64,000 nucleotides of DNA from G963704535 sp963704535 (lineage in GTDB: Bacteria > Chloroflexota > Chloroflexia > Chloroflexales > Roseiflexaceae): assembly GCA_963704535.1 (NCBI GenBank), contig OY969916.1, forward strand, positions 4,154,001 to 4,218,000. Direction: 5' to 3'. The translations under genes were made by a program, and so were the position numbers. Below the pieces are notes generated by a model, which was given only the letters and a program-made list of their open reading frames with translations, ran no database searches and had not been told where the DNA came from. Below are positions 40,268 to 48,167 of the stretch, in pieces; positions within the stretch are counted from its first letter, which is position 1; each line of letters begins with the position of its first letter.

Positions 40268-40975
40268 TCATCGATTTTGCCGTTGCTCGGCGGTCGGTGG
40301 TCGGCGGTCGCCTCTTTGTTCTTTGTTCTTTGTTCTCTGTTCTCTGTGGTCGGCTGCTGGCCGCGCCTCAAGGTAGTGAAGGGCGAAGGCGATGCCCACC
40401 CCGGCCGCCAGGCCCAGCAGCGCGCGCAGCGCTATGTCGATCGCGATCGTCCGTGGCCCATCGAGGCGGGCAGCCTGCACCGGCAGCTCAAGCACGGCGA
40501 CATTCAGCCCTGGACTGGCGGGTGTGGCCTGCGTCTCGCCCCAGTAGCGCAAGCCATTGGTCTTGATCAGCATCACGGCCGCGTCGGCGATTGCGACGGC
40601 GTCGGCGGGGTCGGCCGCCGTCACCGCGAGGTAGACGACGTGGAGATCGTTCGCGCCGTGCAGCGCCTGCGCGACCGCCGCCTGACTCAGCGGGCGCCCA
40701 CGGGCTGCCAGCTCCCTGGCGACATCCTGGGCGAATGGTGCGCCGCCGACGATCGCCGGCAAGTCCTGGGCGGTCTTGTCTTCAAGTTCAGCGGTCAGGC
40801 CGGCGGTGCTGCCCTCCGGCGCGCCGCCACGCGTCACCAGCAGCCGCGCGGTGAGCCCGTAGACCGGCGGGCGCATCAGCGCCAGCGCTAGGCTGAACAG
40901 CGCAGCCAGCAGCGGCACGGCGGCGACGAGGCGCCAGCGTCGACGTAGGATGGCCAGGTAGTGTTGGAGTTCCAT
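40268..40975 (-). CDS. Second Wzz-domain membrane protein
   Basis: 235 residues. The N-terminus MELQHYLAILRRRWRLVAAV leads into helix 1 (PLLAALFSLALALM), then a loop with PVYGLTARLLVTRGG and a helical region, and helix 2 (TIAIDIALRALLGLAAGVGI) near residue 185. The C-terminal tail has no kinase-binding look: it is HREQRTKNKEQRGDRRPP, translated from AGAACAA heptamer repeats at 40312-40345, so the original end of the protein has been replaced or extended by repeat sequence. Two Wzz-type proteins in one cluster may set different chain lengths or form a hetero-oligomer. Confidence 0.8.
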   Translation of the reverse strand: MELQHYLAILRRRWRLVAAVPLLAALFSLALALMRPPVYGLTARLLVTRGGAPEGSTAGLTAELEDKTAQDLPAIVGGAPFAQDVARELAARGRPLSQAAVAQALHGANDLHVVYLAVTAADPADAVAIADAAVMLIKTNGLRYWGETQATPASPGLNVAVLELPVQAARLDGPRTIAIDIALRALLGLAAGVGIAFALHYLEARPAADHREQRTKNKEQRGDRRPPTAEQRQNR

Positions 40976-41021
40976 GTCAAGTTAAGACGCAAGTCCTGGG
41001 TTGCCGGTAACGGATGGTGTT

Positions 41022-41085
41022 ACGTATTGCGTGTTGCGTGTTGCGTAATGGATCACGCAACACGCAACACGCAACACGGATGACG
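41022..41085. repeat. GTTGCGT heptamer palindrome
   Basis: GCGTGTTGCGTGTTGCGT faces ACGCAACACGCAACACGCAA across TAATGGATC, a perfect-looking hairpin of heptamers between the glycosyltransferase stop and the second Wzz gene. Similar tracts are at 49518, 54115 and 63610. Confidence 0.85.
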
Positions 41086-41087
41086 CC

Positions 41088-42185
41088 TCAGACCTCGAAA
41101 TTCCCGATAAACTCGAAATTCCCGATAAAATCGCGCATCCGGGACAGAAACACGTCGCGCCCGAAGCCCTCGGCGTGGCGGCGGATGGCGAGCGGATCGT
41201 ACAGATCGGCGCGCGATACGGCGACGGCGACCGCCAAGGCCGCAGCGCTCTGCTCGTGGAAGAAGCGTCCGGTCACACCATCGATCAGCGTATCGAGCGC
41301 ACCGCCGACCGCGTACGCGATCACCGGCCGACCGGCCGCCATCGCCTCCAGCGGCGTGATGCCGAAATCCTCCTCGCCAGGAAAGATAAACGCGCGGCAG
41401 CTTGCGAACAGATCGCGCCGGCGCTCCTCGCTCACATGGCCCAGGAACTCGACCTGCGGCCCGGCGATCGCCTGAAGCGCGTCACGATCGCGGCCGGCGC
41501 CGAAGATCTTGAGCGGTAGGCCCAGCCGGTTGAACGCGCGCACCGCCAAGTCAAGCCGCTTGTAGGGGATCAGCCGCCCGCCGGCCAGGTAGAAATCGCC
41601 TGGCGGCTCAGGACGATAGGGCAGCAAGTCAACCGGCGGCGGGATGATCGTCGCCTCGCGACCGTAGTAACGGCTGATCCGGCGCGCCACCTCGCGCGAA
41701 TTGGCGACGAAGGCATCAACACGCGGCGTTGTGGCGACGTCCCACAGTCTAACATAGGTTAGTAGAACGGACAAGATGACGCGCTGAAGGCCGTCGATGC
41801 CCTCGCGCTCTACATAGGCGCCAGTGCGCCAGCCGAAGCGCATGGGCGTATGGCAGTAGCAGATGTGCCGCGCGCCGAGCGGCGGAATGATCCCTTTGGC
41901 AAAGGCGCTGCTGCTGCTGAGAAGCAGATCGTAGCCGCTCAGGTCGAAGCTCTCGAACGCGCTGGGGTAGAGCAGGAAATACTTCTGGAAGTGACGCCGC
42001 CAGCCGGGTAGCCGCTGCATCCAGGAGGTGCGGATATCCCAGGCCCGGTAGGCTGCCGGCATCGCGGCGGGATCGTAGAACGAGGTGTAGACCGGCGCGG
42101 TCGGGTACAGTTCATGTAGCGCTTCGAGCACGCGCTCGGCGCCGCCGTACTGGTTCAGGTAGTCGTGGATCAGTGCGACACGCAT
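41088..42185 (-). CDS. GT4-family glycosyltransferase
   Basis: 365 residues, GT-B fold. The N-terminus MRVALIHDYLNQYGGAERVL holds the acceptor-domain glycine loop. The C-terminal domain has FYLAGGRLIPYKRLDLAVRA near 215, FLGHVSEERRRDLFASCRA near 270 and the donor-binding ExxxxxE in FPGEEDFGITPLEAMAAGRP near 300. It probably adds a hexose or mannose-type sugar to a lipid-linked chain for the exopolysaccharide made by this cluster. The last 12 residues FIGNFEFIGNFEV are a direct 6-residue repeat made by an 18-bp tandem (CGAAATTCCCGATAAA), another case of repeat DNA at a protein end. Confidence 0.88.
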   Translation of the reverse strand: MRVALIHDYLNQYGGAERVLEALHELYPTAPVYTSFYDPAAMPAAYRAWDIRTSWMQRLPGWRRHFQKYFLLYPSAFESFDLSGYDLLLSSSSAFAKGIIPPLGARHICYCHTPMRFGWRTGAYVEREGIDGLQRVILSVLLTYVRLWDVATTPRVDAFVANSREVARRISRYYGREATIIPPPVDLLPYRPEPPGDFYLAGGRLIPYKRLDLAVRAFNRLGLPLKIFGAGRDRDALQAIAGPQVEFLGHVSEERRRDLFASCRAFIFPGEEDFGITPLEAMAAGRPVIAYAVGGALDTLIDGVTGRFFHEQSAAALAVAVAVSRADLYDPLAIRRHAEGFGRDVFLSRMRDFIGNFEFIGNFEV

Positions 42186-42309
42186 AGAGTTCTGAAAAAA
42201 AGTGGTATGCAGCTTGCAAGAAACCAGGGAACGCTATAGGATGGGAGTATACCAGAAGATTTGTCAGGTCAATCAACCATAGTGCCAGGTTACGTTCACA
42301 TGTGGCAGC

Positions 42310-42395
42310 GTGCGCGGGGAGGTATGGAGGGACCGCCCTCCACGATCTTGTTTTCTCCCTGATTCATCTTCTCCACCAGAGCGCAAGTTAGTATA
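42310..42395. repeat. GC-rich hairpin repeat, second copy of the 4785 element
   Basis: CGGGGAGGTATGGAGGGACC, GCCCTCCACGATCTTGTTTT and TCATCTTCTCCACCAGAGCG match 4789-4868 closely in the same orientation relative to the next gene. It lies just before the plus-strand gene at 42416. The rest of the 42186-42415 gap shows nothing else. Confidence 0.65.
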
Positions 42396-42415
42396 AGACG
42401 GGAGGCAGGGAGGTC

Positions 42416-43423
42416 ATGACAACCGACGAAGCAGAGCCGCGACGCATCTTCACCAGCGCCAGCCTGGGGCAGAGCGCGTACCGAACCTGGGCGCAGCAGG
42501 CGCGGCGGGAGCGACGCTTCAATATCGCGCGCCTACTCGACGCGCTTGGCACCGCCAAGATCGCCCGCGCGGATCACGCGTTCCGCCAGCTTGGGGAGGT
42601 CGGCCTGACCCCCGCCAACGTCGAGCGGGCGCTGGTGGGCCTTGAGCCGGTGGCGATCGCCACCGGGCCGATCACCGGGACGACGCCGTTGGCGCGTGAC
42701 CTGCTCTCGCGGGCGCAGGGCGCGCTAAACGAGAATCGCGACCTGCGGGCCGACGAGATCGGCGATCTGTTCGTCTGCACCACCTGCGGCGAGCTGCGCG
42801 AAGGACAGCTCGTAGGCGCCTGCAAGCTGTGTGGGACGGTGCCGGAGGCGCACAAGGCCTTCCGCGCGATCGAGGCGATGGGCGTACTTGGCCCACACGC
42901 AATCATGGCCTTCCTGGAGCACTCCGAGGAGTCGCTACGCAAACTGGTCGAGGGTGTGGACGAAGCGCTGCTGGCCCGGCGCCTGGTCGCGGAGCAACCC
43001 TCGTTCAAGGAGCTGGCCGGCCACCTGGTGGATATCGACGCGGTGTTTCGCGAGCGGGCCTGGCTGCTGCTGGAGACCGACCGGCCCGAGCTGCCGCCGG
43101 CGCACCCGCCGCGGCTCAACGCCGCCGCCGCCTACCGCAGCCAGCCGATCACCACGATCCTCGACGCGTTCCACGACACCCGGCGCCAGACGCTGAATCT
43201 GCTGCGCGGCCTGACCAGCGCCGCCTGGCACCGCAGGGGCCACCACGAGCTGTACGGCGAGATCAATTTGCTGCACCAGGGCAACTGGATCATCAGCCAC
43301 GAGCGCCTGCACCTGATCGAGATGGCGCAACTCCGCCACGACCTGCTCATCGCCGACAGCCCGCGCCACGAGGCCGCCGAGCTGCCGGAGGTGGTCGTCA
43401 CCGATGTATCTGAGGGAGAGTAG
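42416..43423 (+). CDS. Fusion of a rubrerythrin-like domain with a zinc ribbon to a DinB-like domain
   Basis: 335 residues; ATG 42416 follows GGGAGGTC. Residues 1-130 look like a rubrerythrin helical bundle (GQSAYRTWAQQARRERRF), though the usual ExxH iron ligands are weak (ARADH). A rubredoxin-type ribbon follows, CTTCGELREGQLVGACKLCG (residues about 121-140), two CxxC pairs. Residues 215-335 form a DinB-type four-helix bundle: TILDAFHDTRRQTLNLLRGL, WHRRGHHELYG and WIISHERLHLIEM, with three His-containing positions for metal. Rubrerythrins reduce peroxide; DinB/YfiT enzymes are thiol- or metal-dependent. The combination suggests a redox or detoxification role that I cannot specify. Confidence 0.72.
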   Translation: MTTDEAEPRRIFTSASLGQSAYRTWAQQARRERRFNIARLLDALGTAKIARADHAFRQLGEVGLTPANVERALVGLEPVAIATGPITGTTPLARDLLSRAQGALNENRDLRADEIGDLFVCTTCGELREGQLVGACKLCGTVPEAHKAFRAIEAMGVLGPHAIMAFLEHSEESLRKLVEGVDEALLARRLVAEQPSFKELAGHLVDIDAVFRERAWLLLETDRPELPPAHPPRLNAAAAYRSQPITTILDAFHDTRRQTLNLLRGLTSAAWHRRGHHELYGEINLLHQGNWIISHERLHLIEMAQLRHDLLIADSPRHEAAELPEVVVTDVSEGE

Positions 43424-43424
43424 A

Positions 43425-43502
43425 AATTGAGAATTGAGAATGAAGAATTGAGAATTACGCGATCATTCTCAATTTTCAATTTTCAATTCTCAATTCTCAA
43501 TG
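43425..43502. repeat. CTCAATT heptamer tract, inverted pair
   Basis: GAAATTGAGAATTGAGAATG units face CATTCTCAATTTTCAATTTTC units across TACGCGATC. The tract ends 4 bp before the next start codon, leaving that gene without a visible ribosome-binding site. Confidence 0.85.
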
Positions 43503-43506
43503 CTGT

Positions 43507-44256
43507 ATGTCTCCACCACGAAGATCCCAACACAAGTTCCCGTTTGATCTCGACGAGATCGCGCCGAACCGCTTCCGGATCCACGAGCCGCGCGTGCGCG
43601 GCGTGATCAAGGGCGAGGGAACGATCGAGGGCCAGATGTTTACGCTGACGGGCTGGCGGCGCGAGGGGCTGCTGGCCCGGCTGCGCGAGCGCCAGTTCCG
43701 CGTGCGAACGATCGCCGATCGGCTCGACGTGCTACCCGGCTTGCCGCCGCCGCCGCCGATCGGCTCGCTGGGCTGGCGCCCGCTCACCTCGGCGATCGAG
43801 CAGATCAGTCACTTCGATCTACGCAACTTGCGCTGGCATCCGCTGGCCACCGAGACCCGCGACGGCGCGCCCGGCGTGCTGGCCTACGAGGGCTGGGTGC
43901 TGCGGCGCCGCAAGGGCCGCGGCTCGGCGTCATACTTCCTGGCCTTTGTCGAGCGCGGCGGCGATATCGGCCTGAAACCGCTCGACGAGACCAAAGCGAT
44001 TCTGACCGGCTACGCCCAAGCGCTCGCGCTCGACGACCGGCCCCTCATGGCCGAGCATCGCCCGTCGCCTAACGCAGGGCCGGACGGCAGCCAGTTCCTG
44101 CTCCCGGAGATCCTCCTCCCGCCGGCGTACCGGGAGGTGCTGCGCGTCATCGCCACCAGCGGCGCGGAAGGCTGGCTGGTGGATCGGTGGGCCTGGCCGC
44201 TGGCGCAGGAGCTGTTCGAGCGGCTGGGGGTGCGGCTGACCGAGGCCCACGATTAG
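43507..44256 (+). CDS. Conserved-looking hypothetical protein
   Basis: 249 residues, no family recognised. Composition is that of a soluble, Arg- and Leu-rich cytoplasmic protein with no signal peptide or membrane segment. Visible features: RFRIHEPRVRGVIKGEGTIE near residue 22, GWRREGLLARLRERQF near 48, a Pro-rich turn LPGLPPPPPIGSLGWRPL near 78, and a C-terminal helical region. Codon use matches the neighbouring genes, so it is likely real. The start is uncertain because a CTCAATT heptamer tract abuts the ATG and no Shine-Dalgarno sequence is visible. It follows the rubrerythrin/DinB fusion by 83 bp on the same strand and may be co-transcribed. Confidence 0.65.
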   Translation: MSPPRRSQHKFPFDLDEIAPNRFRIHEPRVRGVIKGEGTIEGQMFTLTGWRREGLLARLRERQFRVRTIADRLDVLPGLPPPPPIGSLGWRPLTSAIEQISHFDLRNLRWHPLATETRDGAPGVLAYEGWVLRRRKGRGSASYFLAFVERGGDIGLKPLDETKAILTGYAQALALDDRPLMAEHRPSPNAGPDGSQFLLPEILLPPAYREVLRVIATSGAEGWLVDRWAWPLAQELFERLGVRLTEAHD

Positions 44257-44337
44257 ACGATAACACCGTGGGCGGCGGCAACGCGCGGCAACATCGTGGG
44301 CGGCGGTGGCAACACCTGCGATGATGGCAATGTGAGC

Positions 44338-44402
44338 AGGGGCGTAGCAGTTGCCCTTATCGACAACGTGCATTGCTCGATAGGGGCAACTGCTACGCCC
44401 CT
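44338..44402. repeat. Long inverted repeat (GCAGTTGC family)
   Basis: AGGGGCGTAGCAGTTGCC pairs with GGCAACTGCTACGCCCCT, and the stem continues inward (TTATCGA/TCGATA) with minor mismatches. It shares its core with the repeat at 26830-26890. The rest of the 44257-44659 gap has a direct repeat of CACAATGGCCTCTCGGCG (near 44419 and 44465) and no gene. Confidence 0.8.
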
Positions 44403-44517
44403 TCGGGTTCGCAACGTCCACAATGGCCTCTCGGCGCACCGCCGGTTCCGCCGCATCGTCGTACCACAATGGCCTCTCGGCGCACCGCTCATTCCCGGCA
44501 TCCCCACACCACGAAAT

Positions 44518-44551
44518 GTTAGTACCCCCACCGGTGTCACGCAGGTACTAA
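44518..44551. promoter_or_regulatory. Inverted repeat upstream of the small secreted protein
   Basis: GTTAGTACC at 44518-44526 pairs perfectly with GGTACTAAC at 44543-44551, about 110 bp upstream of the 44660 start. It could be an operator for the surface-protein module. No sigma-70 boxes are obvious. Confidence 0.4.
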
Positions 44552-44659
44552 CCCGGTTCAGGACACACGGGGGATTATAGTACAGACTGTCGTAGGTATA
44601 GGATGTGCTTCCTTAACATCAACCCAGGGGAATGTCCCCAACCACAGGAGGCCACAACC

Positions 44660-45049
44660 ATGTTTCGTTCTCGCACCCCCCGGCTCCGGATCGTCGCCGT
44701 GTTCGCGCTGGCCCTGCTCTTTGCCTCGGTCGCCTACGGCTTCGCCGCCAGCAACACCGTCCCCAGCACCCATGCCGGCGACGGCTCGGCCGCCATCAGT
44801 GGCTACACAGTCACCAATGTCCACTACACGCTGAACACCACCAACCCGGCCAACATCGACACCGTGTCCTTCACGGTTGCCCCGGCAGTCCCGGCCGGCG
44901 GCACGGTGTATGTGAAGCTGTTGAACGCCGGCACGACCTTTACCGGCTGCACGGTGACCGGTGGCACCAACGTGACCTGCCCGAGCAGCGGCGCGCTGGG
45001 CGTGACGGCGCTGGCGGCCGATGAGCTGCGGGTCATCGCGGCGCAGTAG
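44660..45049 (+). CDS. Small secreted pilin- or fibre-like protein, candidate SipW-type substrate (paralog 1)
   Basis: 129 residues; ATG 44660 follows ACAGGAGGCCACAACC, which rules out a longer start. The N-terminus RLRIVAVFALALLFASVAYG is a signal segment, then FAASNTVPSTHAGDG and AAISGYTVTNVHYTLNTTNP. The mature part is a small beta-rich domain with two cysteines (TGCTVTG, VTCPSSG) and ends in ADELRVIAAQ. The gene at 46891 has the same plan: signal segment, AASNTL, AGDGRATIASY, two cysteines and an identical RVIAAQ end. Between them is a SipW-like signal peptidase. By analogy with TasA and camelysin, this is likely an exported fibre subunit; that is inference. Confidence 0.75.
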   Translation: MFRSRTPRLRIVAVFALALLFASVAYGFAASNTVPSTHAGDGSAAISGYTVTNVHYTLNTTNPANIDTVSFTVAPAVPAGGTVYVKLLNAGTTFTGCTVTGGTNVTCPSSGALGVTALAADELRVIAAQ

Positions 45050-45066
45050 CCTGGAGCATTGCCGCT

Positions 45067-45172
45067 CAGAGACTGTTTGAAAGGGGGAGTTTGAGGGGGT
45101 CGCCCCTCAAGAATCCCCTTTCCACCACGGATTGTAGGCGAGACAATCCCCTTTTCAAACAGTTTCTCATAG
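45067..45172. repeat. Hairpin repeat element, copy 4, opposite orientation
   Basis: AGAGACTGTTTGAAAGGGGG begins 17 bp after the stop of the small secreted protein. The hairpin GAGGGGGTCGCCCCTC and then CCCCTTTCCACCACGG follow, and it ends CCCCTTTTCAAACAGTTTCT. Both terminal inverted repeats are present. Confidence 0.8.
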
Positions 45173-45268
45173 AAATGGCACGGGGGGCAGCATCATTCGT
45201 CGGGAGGGGCACGATCGATCGTGCTCCTCCTCTTCAACCCACTCCCTTTCTGGTCAGAATAGGCAATC

Positions 45269-46891
45269 ATGCGATACGGACGCCGAAAGCATACGATCTT
45301 AGCCGCACTGATGCTCATGCTGATGGCCGCCGCCTGGCTCACGATGGGACCGATCCAGTTCGGTGGCCAAGCGGCGTATGTGATCGTCAACGGTATCAGC
45401 ATGGAGCCAGGGATGCACCGCGGCGACCTGGCGATCATGCGCGCGTCGGCCGATTACCAAGTCGGCGATGTCGTCGCCTATCGCCACCCGCAGATCGGGC
45501 CGGTCATCCACCGGATTATCGCGGTCGACGGCGACCATCTCGTTTTCAAAGGCGACAACAACGCCTGGACCAACTCGTACCGGCCGACGGCGGCCGAATG
45601 TATCGGTAAGCTCTGGCTCTTTGTTCCATCCGCCGGCGGCGCGCTGTCCCTGCTGCGCGCACCGCGGAACATGGCGCTGCTGGGGGCAGTGCTGGGGGTG
45701 ATGGTCATGACCACAGTAACCGGCGGCCAGGATCGCCGCCCATGGCGCCAGCCGCGCCGCGGGCCACCGCTGACGATCCGCCTGGTCTTTGAAGGGCGCG
45801 CCGGCCGGCGCGGGTCGCGCCCGGCGGGCGAGCAGACGATCGGCTACCTGGGGGCCAGCAGAGAGCCCTTCTTTTTCGCCCTCGCGGCGCTGGCGTTCGC
45901 GGCGCTGCTGCTGGGCGCGTTCGCATTCACACGGCCAACCGTCCGCGCCGTCTCCGAGGAGCTGGCCTACGAGCAGATCGGCGGGTTCAGCTACTCGGCC
46001 ACTGCGCCGGCCGACCTGTACAACTCCGGCGGCGTACGAACCGGCGACCCGGTGTTCCGAGCGCTGACCGACGCCGTCGACGTGGAGTTCACCTACCGCC
46101 TGGCGGCCGAGCAGGCGTCCGGCGTATCCGGGACCTACCGGCTGCGCGCCGAGGTCGGCGACAGCAGCGGCTGGACCCGCCTAGTCGAACTGCTGCCGGA
46201 AACCCCATTCACGGGCGACAGCTTCAGCGCCGCCGCCACGCTCGACCTCGACCGCATTCAGGCGCTGATCGACAGCTTCGAGCAACAAACCGCGCTCCAG
46301 CGCCAGCAGTACGTGCTGGCGATCGTGCCGGAGGTGAGCGTGCGGGGGACGCTGGCGGGGCAGGAGCTGCACGAGGCGTTCGCGCCGCGGCTGGAGTTCC
46401 GGCTCGACCAGCTTCAATTGCAGGTTGTGAACGATGCAGGCTCGGCCCTCGACCCGCTCCGTCCCTCACAGAAAGGGCTGCTCCAGCACTCGGTCGAGCG
46501 GCCAAATACGCTGGCGCTCCTGGGTCTCACCCTTGAGGTCGCGGGCGCCCGCCGGCTGGCGGTGATCGGGCTGCTGCTGGCGCTAGCCGGGCTGGCGGCG
46601 CTCGGCCTGGTCGAGCATTACACGGTGCGGGGCGATGCGGCGGCGCTCATCCAGCTCAAATATGGCGCGCTGCTGATCGGCATCTTGGACGGCGATCTGG
46701 GGGCGGAGGGGCGGGTCGTCGACGTCGCGGCGATCGACGACCTGGCGAAGCTAGCCGAGCAGAGCGGCCACATGATCCTGCACGGGACGCGCGGCACGGC
46801 CCACCGCTACTTTGTCCACCAGGGCGACGTGGTCTACCGTTACCAGAGCGCTAGCGAAGATGCCTGGCCGGCGGCGGATGGAGCGCCCTGA
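45269..46891 (+). CDS. SipW-like signal peptidase I fused to a DUF5305-like region
   Basis: 540 residues. The N-terminal domain is a signal peptidase of the archaeal/ER/SipW type: one membrane helix (ILAALMLMLMAAAWLTMG), the catalytic Ser in NGISMEPGM near residue 47, and His instead of Lys as the general base in PVIHRIIAVDGDH near 77, then FKGDNN. After a second helix near 135 come a charged linker, a third helix (FFFALAALAFAALLLGAFAF) and a 250-residue beta-rich extracytoplasmic region (EELAYEQIGGFSYSATAPAD, then VEFTYRL, RLRAEVGD) like DUF5305. A last helix and a cytoplasmic tail close the protein. DUF5305 proteins often lie beside SipW genes; here both are one polypeptide. The stop overlaps the next ATG by 1 bp (TGATG). 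Confidence 0.8.
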   Translation: MRYGRRKHTILAALMLMLMAAAWLTMGPIQFGGQAAYVIVNGISMEPGMHRGDLAIMRASADYQVGDVVAYRHPQIGPVIHRIIAVDGDHLVFKGDNNAWTNSYRPTAAECIGKLWLFVPSAGGALSLLRAPRNMALLGAVLGVMVMTTVTGGQDRRPWRQPRRGPPLTIRLVFEGRAGRRGSRPAGEQTIGYLGASREPFFFALAALAFAALLLGAFAFTRPTVRAVSEELAYEQIGGFSYSATAPADLYNSGGVRTGDPVFRALTDAVDVEFTYRLAAEQASGVSGTYRLRAEVGDSSGWTRLVELLPETPFTGDSFSAAATLDLDRIQALIDSFEQQTALQRQQYVLAIVPEVSVRGTLAGQELHEAFAPRLEFRLDQLQLQVVNDAGSALDPLRPSQKGLLQHSVERPNTLALLGLTLEVAGARRLAVIGLLLALAGLAALGLVEHYTVRGDAAALIQLKYGALLIGILDGDLGAEGRVVDVAAIDDLAKLAEQSGHMILHGTRGTAHRYFVHQGDVVYRYQSASEDAWPAADGAP

Positions 46892-47328
46892 TGAGGAGAT
46901 CGCGCTCGTTCAGCCTCAGAGCCCTCCTGGTACTGGCCGGCGCGCTGCTCTTCGCGGCGGCGGGCTACGGCCTGGCCGCGAGCAACACGCTTTCGGCCAG
47001 CCGGGCGGGCGACGGCCGGGCGACGATCGCTAGCTACATCCTGGATACGACTACGGCGCCAAACACCACCACCAGCCTGCATGTGAGCCTTGAGACCAAT
47101 GGCGACCCGACCAAGATCCTCAAGGTGCGCTTTACGATCAATGCCGCCGGCGGCGCGGCCCCGCCACAGTCGGTGCGAGCGCAGTTTCTCACCACCGGCG
47201 GCACCCCGATCGGCGGCTGGTACAGCGCCTGCACCAAAATCGGTACTGCGACTTGGGAGTGTACGCCTGGCGGCGCGTTCGCGTATGTCCAGGCCGGAAT
47301 CCGGCTGCGGGTGATCGCGGCGCAGTAG
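46891..47328 (+). CDS. Small secreted pilin- or fibre-like protein, candidate SipW-type substrate (paralog 2)
   Basis: 145 residues, translationally coupled to the peptidase gene through TGATG. The N-terminus SRSFSLRALLVLAGALLFAA is a signal segment followed by GYGLAASNTLSASRAGDGRA and IASYIL, matching the 44660 protein at AASNT, AGDG and the Ser-Tyr block. The mature part is beta-rich (LHVSLETNGDPTKILKVRFT), has two cysteines (SACTKIG, WECTPGG) and ends GIRLRVIAAQ, again the same tail. The proximity to the peptidase makes it the best candidate substrate. Cleavage is probably around YG/LAASNT, but the exact site cannot be set by eye. Confidence 0.75.
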   Translation: MRRSRSFSLRALLVLAGALLFAAAGYGLAASNTLSASRAGDGRATIASYILDTTTAPNTTTSLHVSLETNGDPTKILKVRFTINAAGGAAPPQSVRAQFLTTGGTPIGGWYSACTKIGTATWECTPGGAFAYVQAGIRLRVIAAQ

Positions 47329-47336
47329 TTCTGAGG

Positions 47337-47470
47337 GTGTGCCTGAAAACGGGAGTTTGAGGGCCGCCCCTCAAGGCCACTTTCCACCACTCTGGAAAAA
47401 AGGGGGTTTGAGGGGGTAGCCCCTCAGTCTCCCCCACCCACATTGTAAAGTAGAACGGCGCCACGCGAAA
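47337..47470. repeat. Hairpin repeat elements, two partial copies head to tail
   Basis: First copy: CCTGAAAACGGGAGTTTGAG, then GGCCGCCCCTCAAGGCC and CTTTCCACCACTC. Second copy: AAAAAAGGGGGTTTGAGGGG, TAGCCCCTCAGTCTCCCCCA and TTGTAAAGTAGAACGGCG, the variant also at 31545 and 51770. They lie between paralog 2 and the RTX-like protein. Confidence 0.7.
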
Positions 47471-47486
47471 CCTTATCTAAAGGGTT

Positions 47487-47900
47487 ATGGTTATGTTTAT
47501 CTGGAAGCTGTGTCGGCTGGGGTTGACCGGGTTGTTGCTGATGGGCCTGGCGATCGTGATCCCGGCGCTGGCGGCCACCACCACAGTGCCGGTGTCGGGC
47601 AAGCTGGATACCAGCGTCACCCTGACCGTCCAGCACCTCAAGCCGCAGGATTGCAACAGCCTGACTCTAACGACATATATTCTCGTCCCCGGCGGAACCT
47701 ACAAAAATAACGGCGCCAGCGCGCTGGTGCTGGGTGTGGCGGGCTATGACAACATCAGGGCTGGTGGTGGCAACGACTGCCTGGTCGGCGGCTCCGGCGG
47801 AGATGATCTCACCGGCGGCAGCGGCAGTGACGTCTGCTTCGGCACCACGGCCACGACATTCAAGAGCTGTGCGACTACGTATACGACGCTGCGACCGTAG
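47487..47900 (+). CDS. Small secreted protein with RTX-like glycine/aspartate repeats
   Basis: 137 residues; start at 47487 or, two codons later, at 47493. A signal peptide (LGLTGLLLMGLAIVIPALAA) leads to a beta-type region (TTVPVSGKLDTSVTLTVQHL) and then a run of RTX-like repeats: YDNIRAGGGNDCLVGGSGGD, DLTGGSGSD. These are the calcium-binding nonapeptides (GGxGxDxLx) of haemolysin-type proteins, here in about two to three copies with two cysteines added (GGGNDCL, SDVCF). A short RTX block of this size may be a calcium-stabilised cap. It follows the signal-peptidase module on the same strand and could be another surface component, but its signal peptide is of the ordinary type. Confidence 0.75.
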   Translation: MVMFIWKLCRLGLTGLLLMGLAIVIPALAATTTVPVSGKLDTSVTLTVQHLKPQDCNSLTLTTYILVPGGTYKNNGASALVLGVAGYDNIRAGGGNDCLVGGSGGDDLTGGSGSDVCFGTTATTFKSCATTYTTLRP

Positions 47901-47946
47901 AGGGGGAAGCCCCCCTTAAACTCCCCCTTTTCAGACAGTTTCTTAG
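47901..47946. repeat. Hairpin repeat element, partial copy
   Basis: It starts directly after the RTX-like gene's stop: GGGGGAAGCCCCCCTTAAAC, then CTCCCCCTTTTCAGACAGTT and TCTTAGAG. The left half is missing. Confidence 0.7.
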
Positions 47947-47958
47947 AGCGTGATAATG

Positions 47959-47995
47959 CGACGACGCCACCCCGATTTTCGGGGTGGCGTCGTCG
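47959..47995. terminator. Perfect 17-bp hairpin between the surface module and ftsZ
   Basis: CGACGACGCCACCCCGA pairs completely with TCGGGGTGGCGTCGTCG around a TTT loop. It lies between convergent genes (RTX-like protein and ftsZ). No strong T-run follows on either strand, so it may be a factor-assisted or bidirectional terminator. The rest of the 47996-48167 stretch holds no convincing gene. Confidence 0.6.
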
Positions 47996-48167
47996 TTCTC
48001 GCGCCGCACGAAGGTGCGGTAGCGCCACAGCCTTGCCGTCAACATCACGCCGTGGCGGCGTGGCGGCGCCAGCTCGGCGCCGTACCAGCGGCGCGGTCGC
48101 ATCGCGCCGCTCGGTCCGGCCGTGTGGACACCCTGGTCCGCAGCGGGCCACATAATTGCTCCTCCTC

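Noticed and set aside
47875..48153. Minus-strand 92-codon frame starting MWPAADQGVHTAG with GGAGGAG upstream
   Set aside because: Good ribosome-binding site, but the sequence is Arg-rich without family features, crosses the perfect hairpin at 47959-47995 and ends in the hairpin repeat; probably not a gene.
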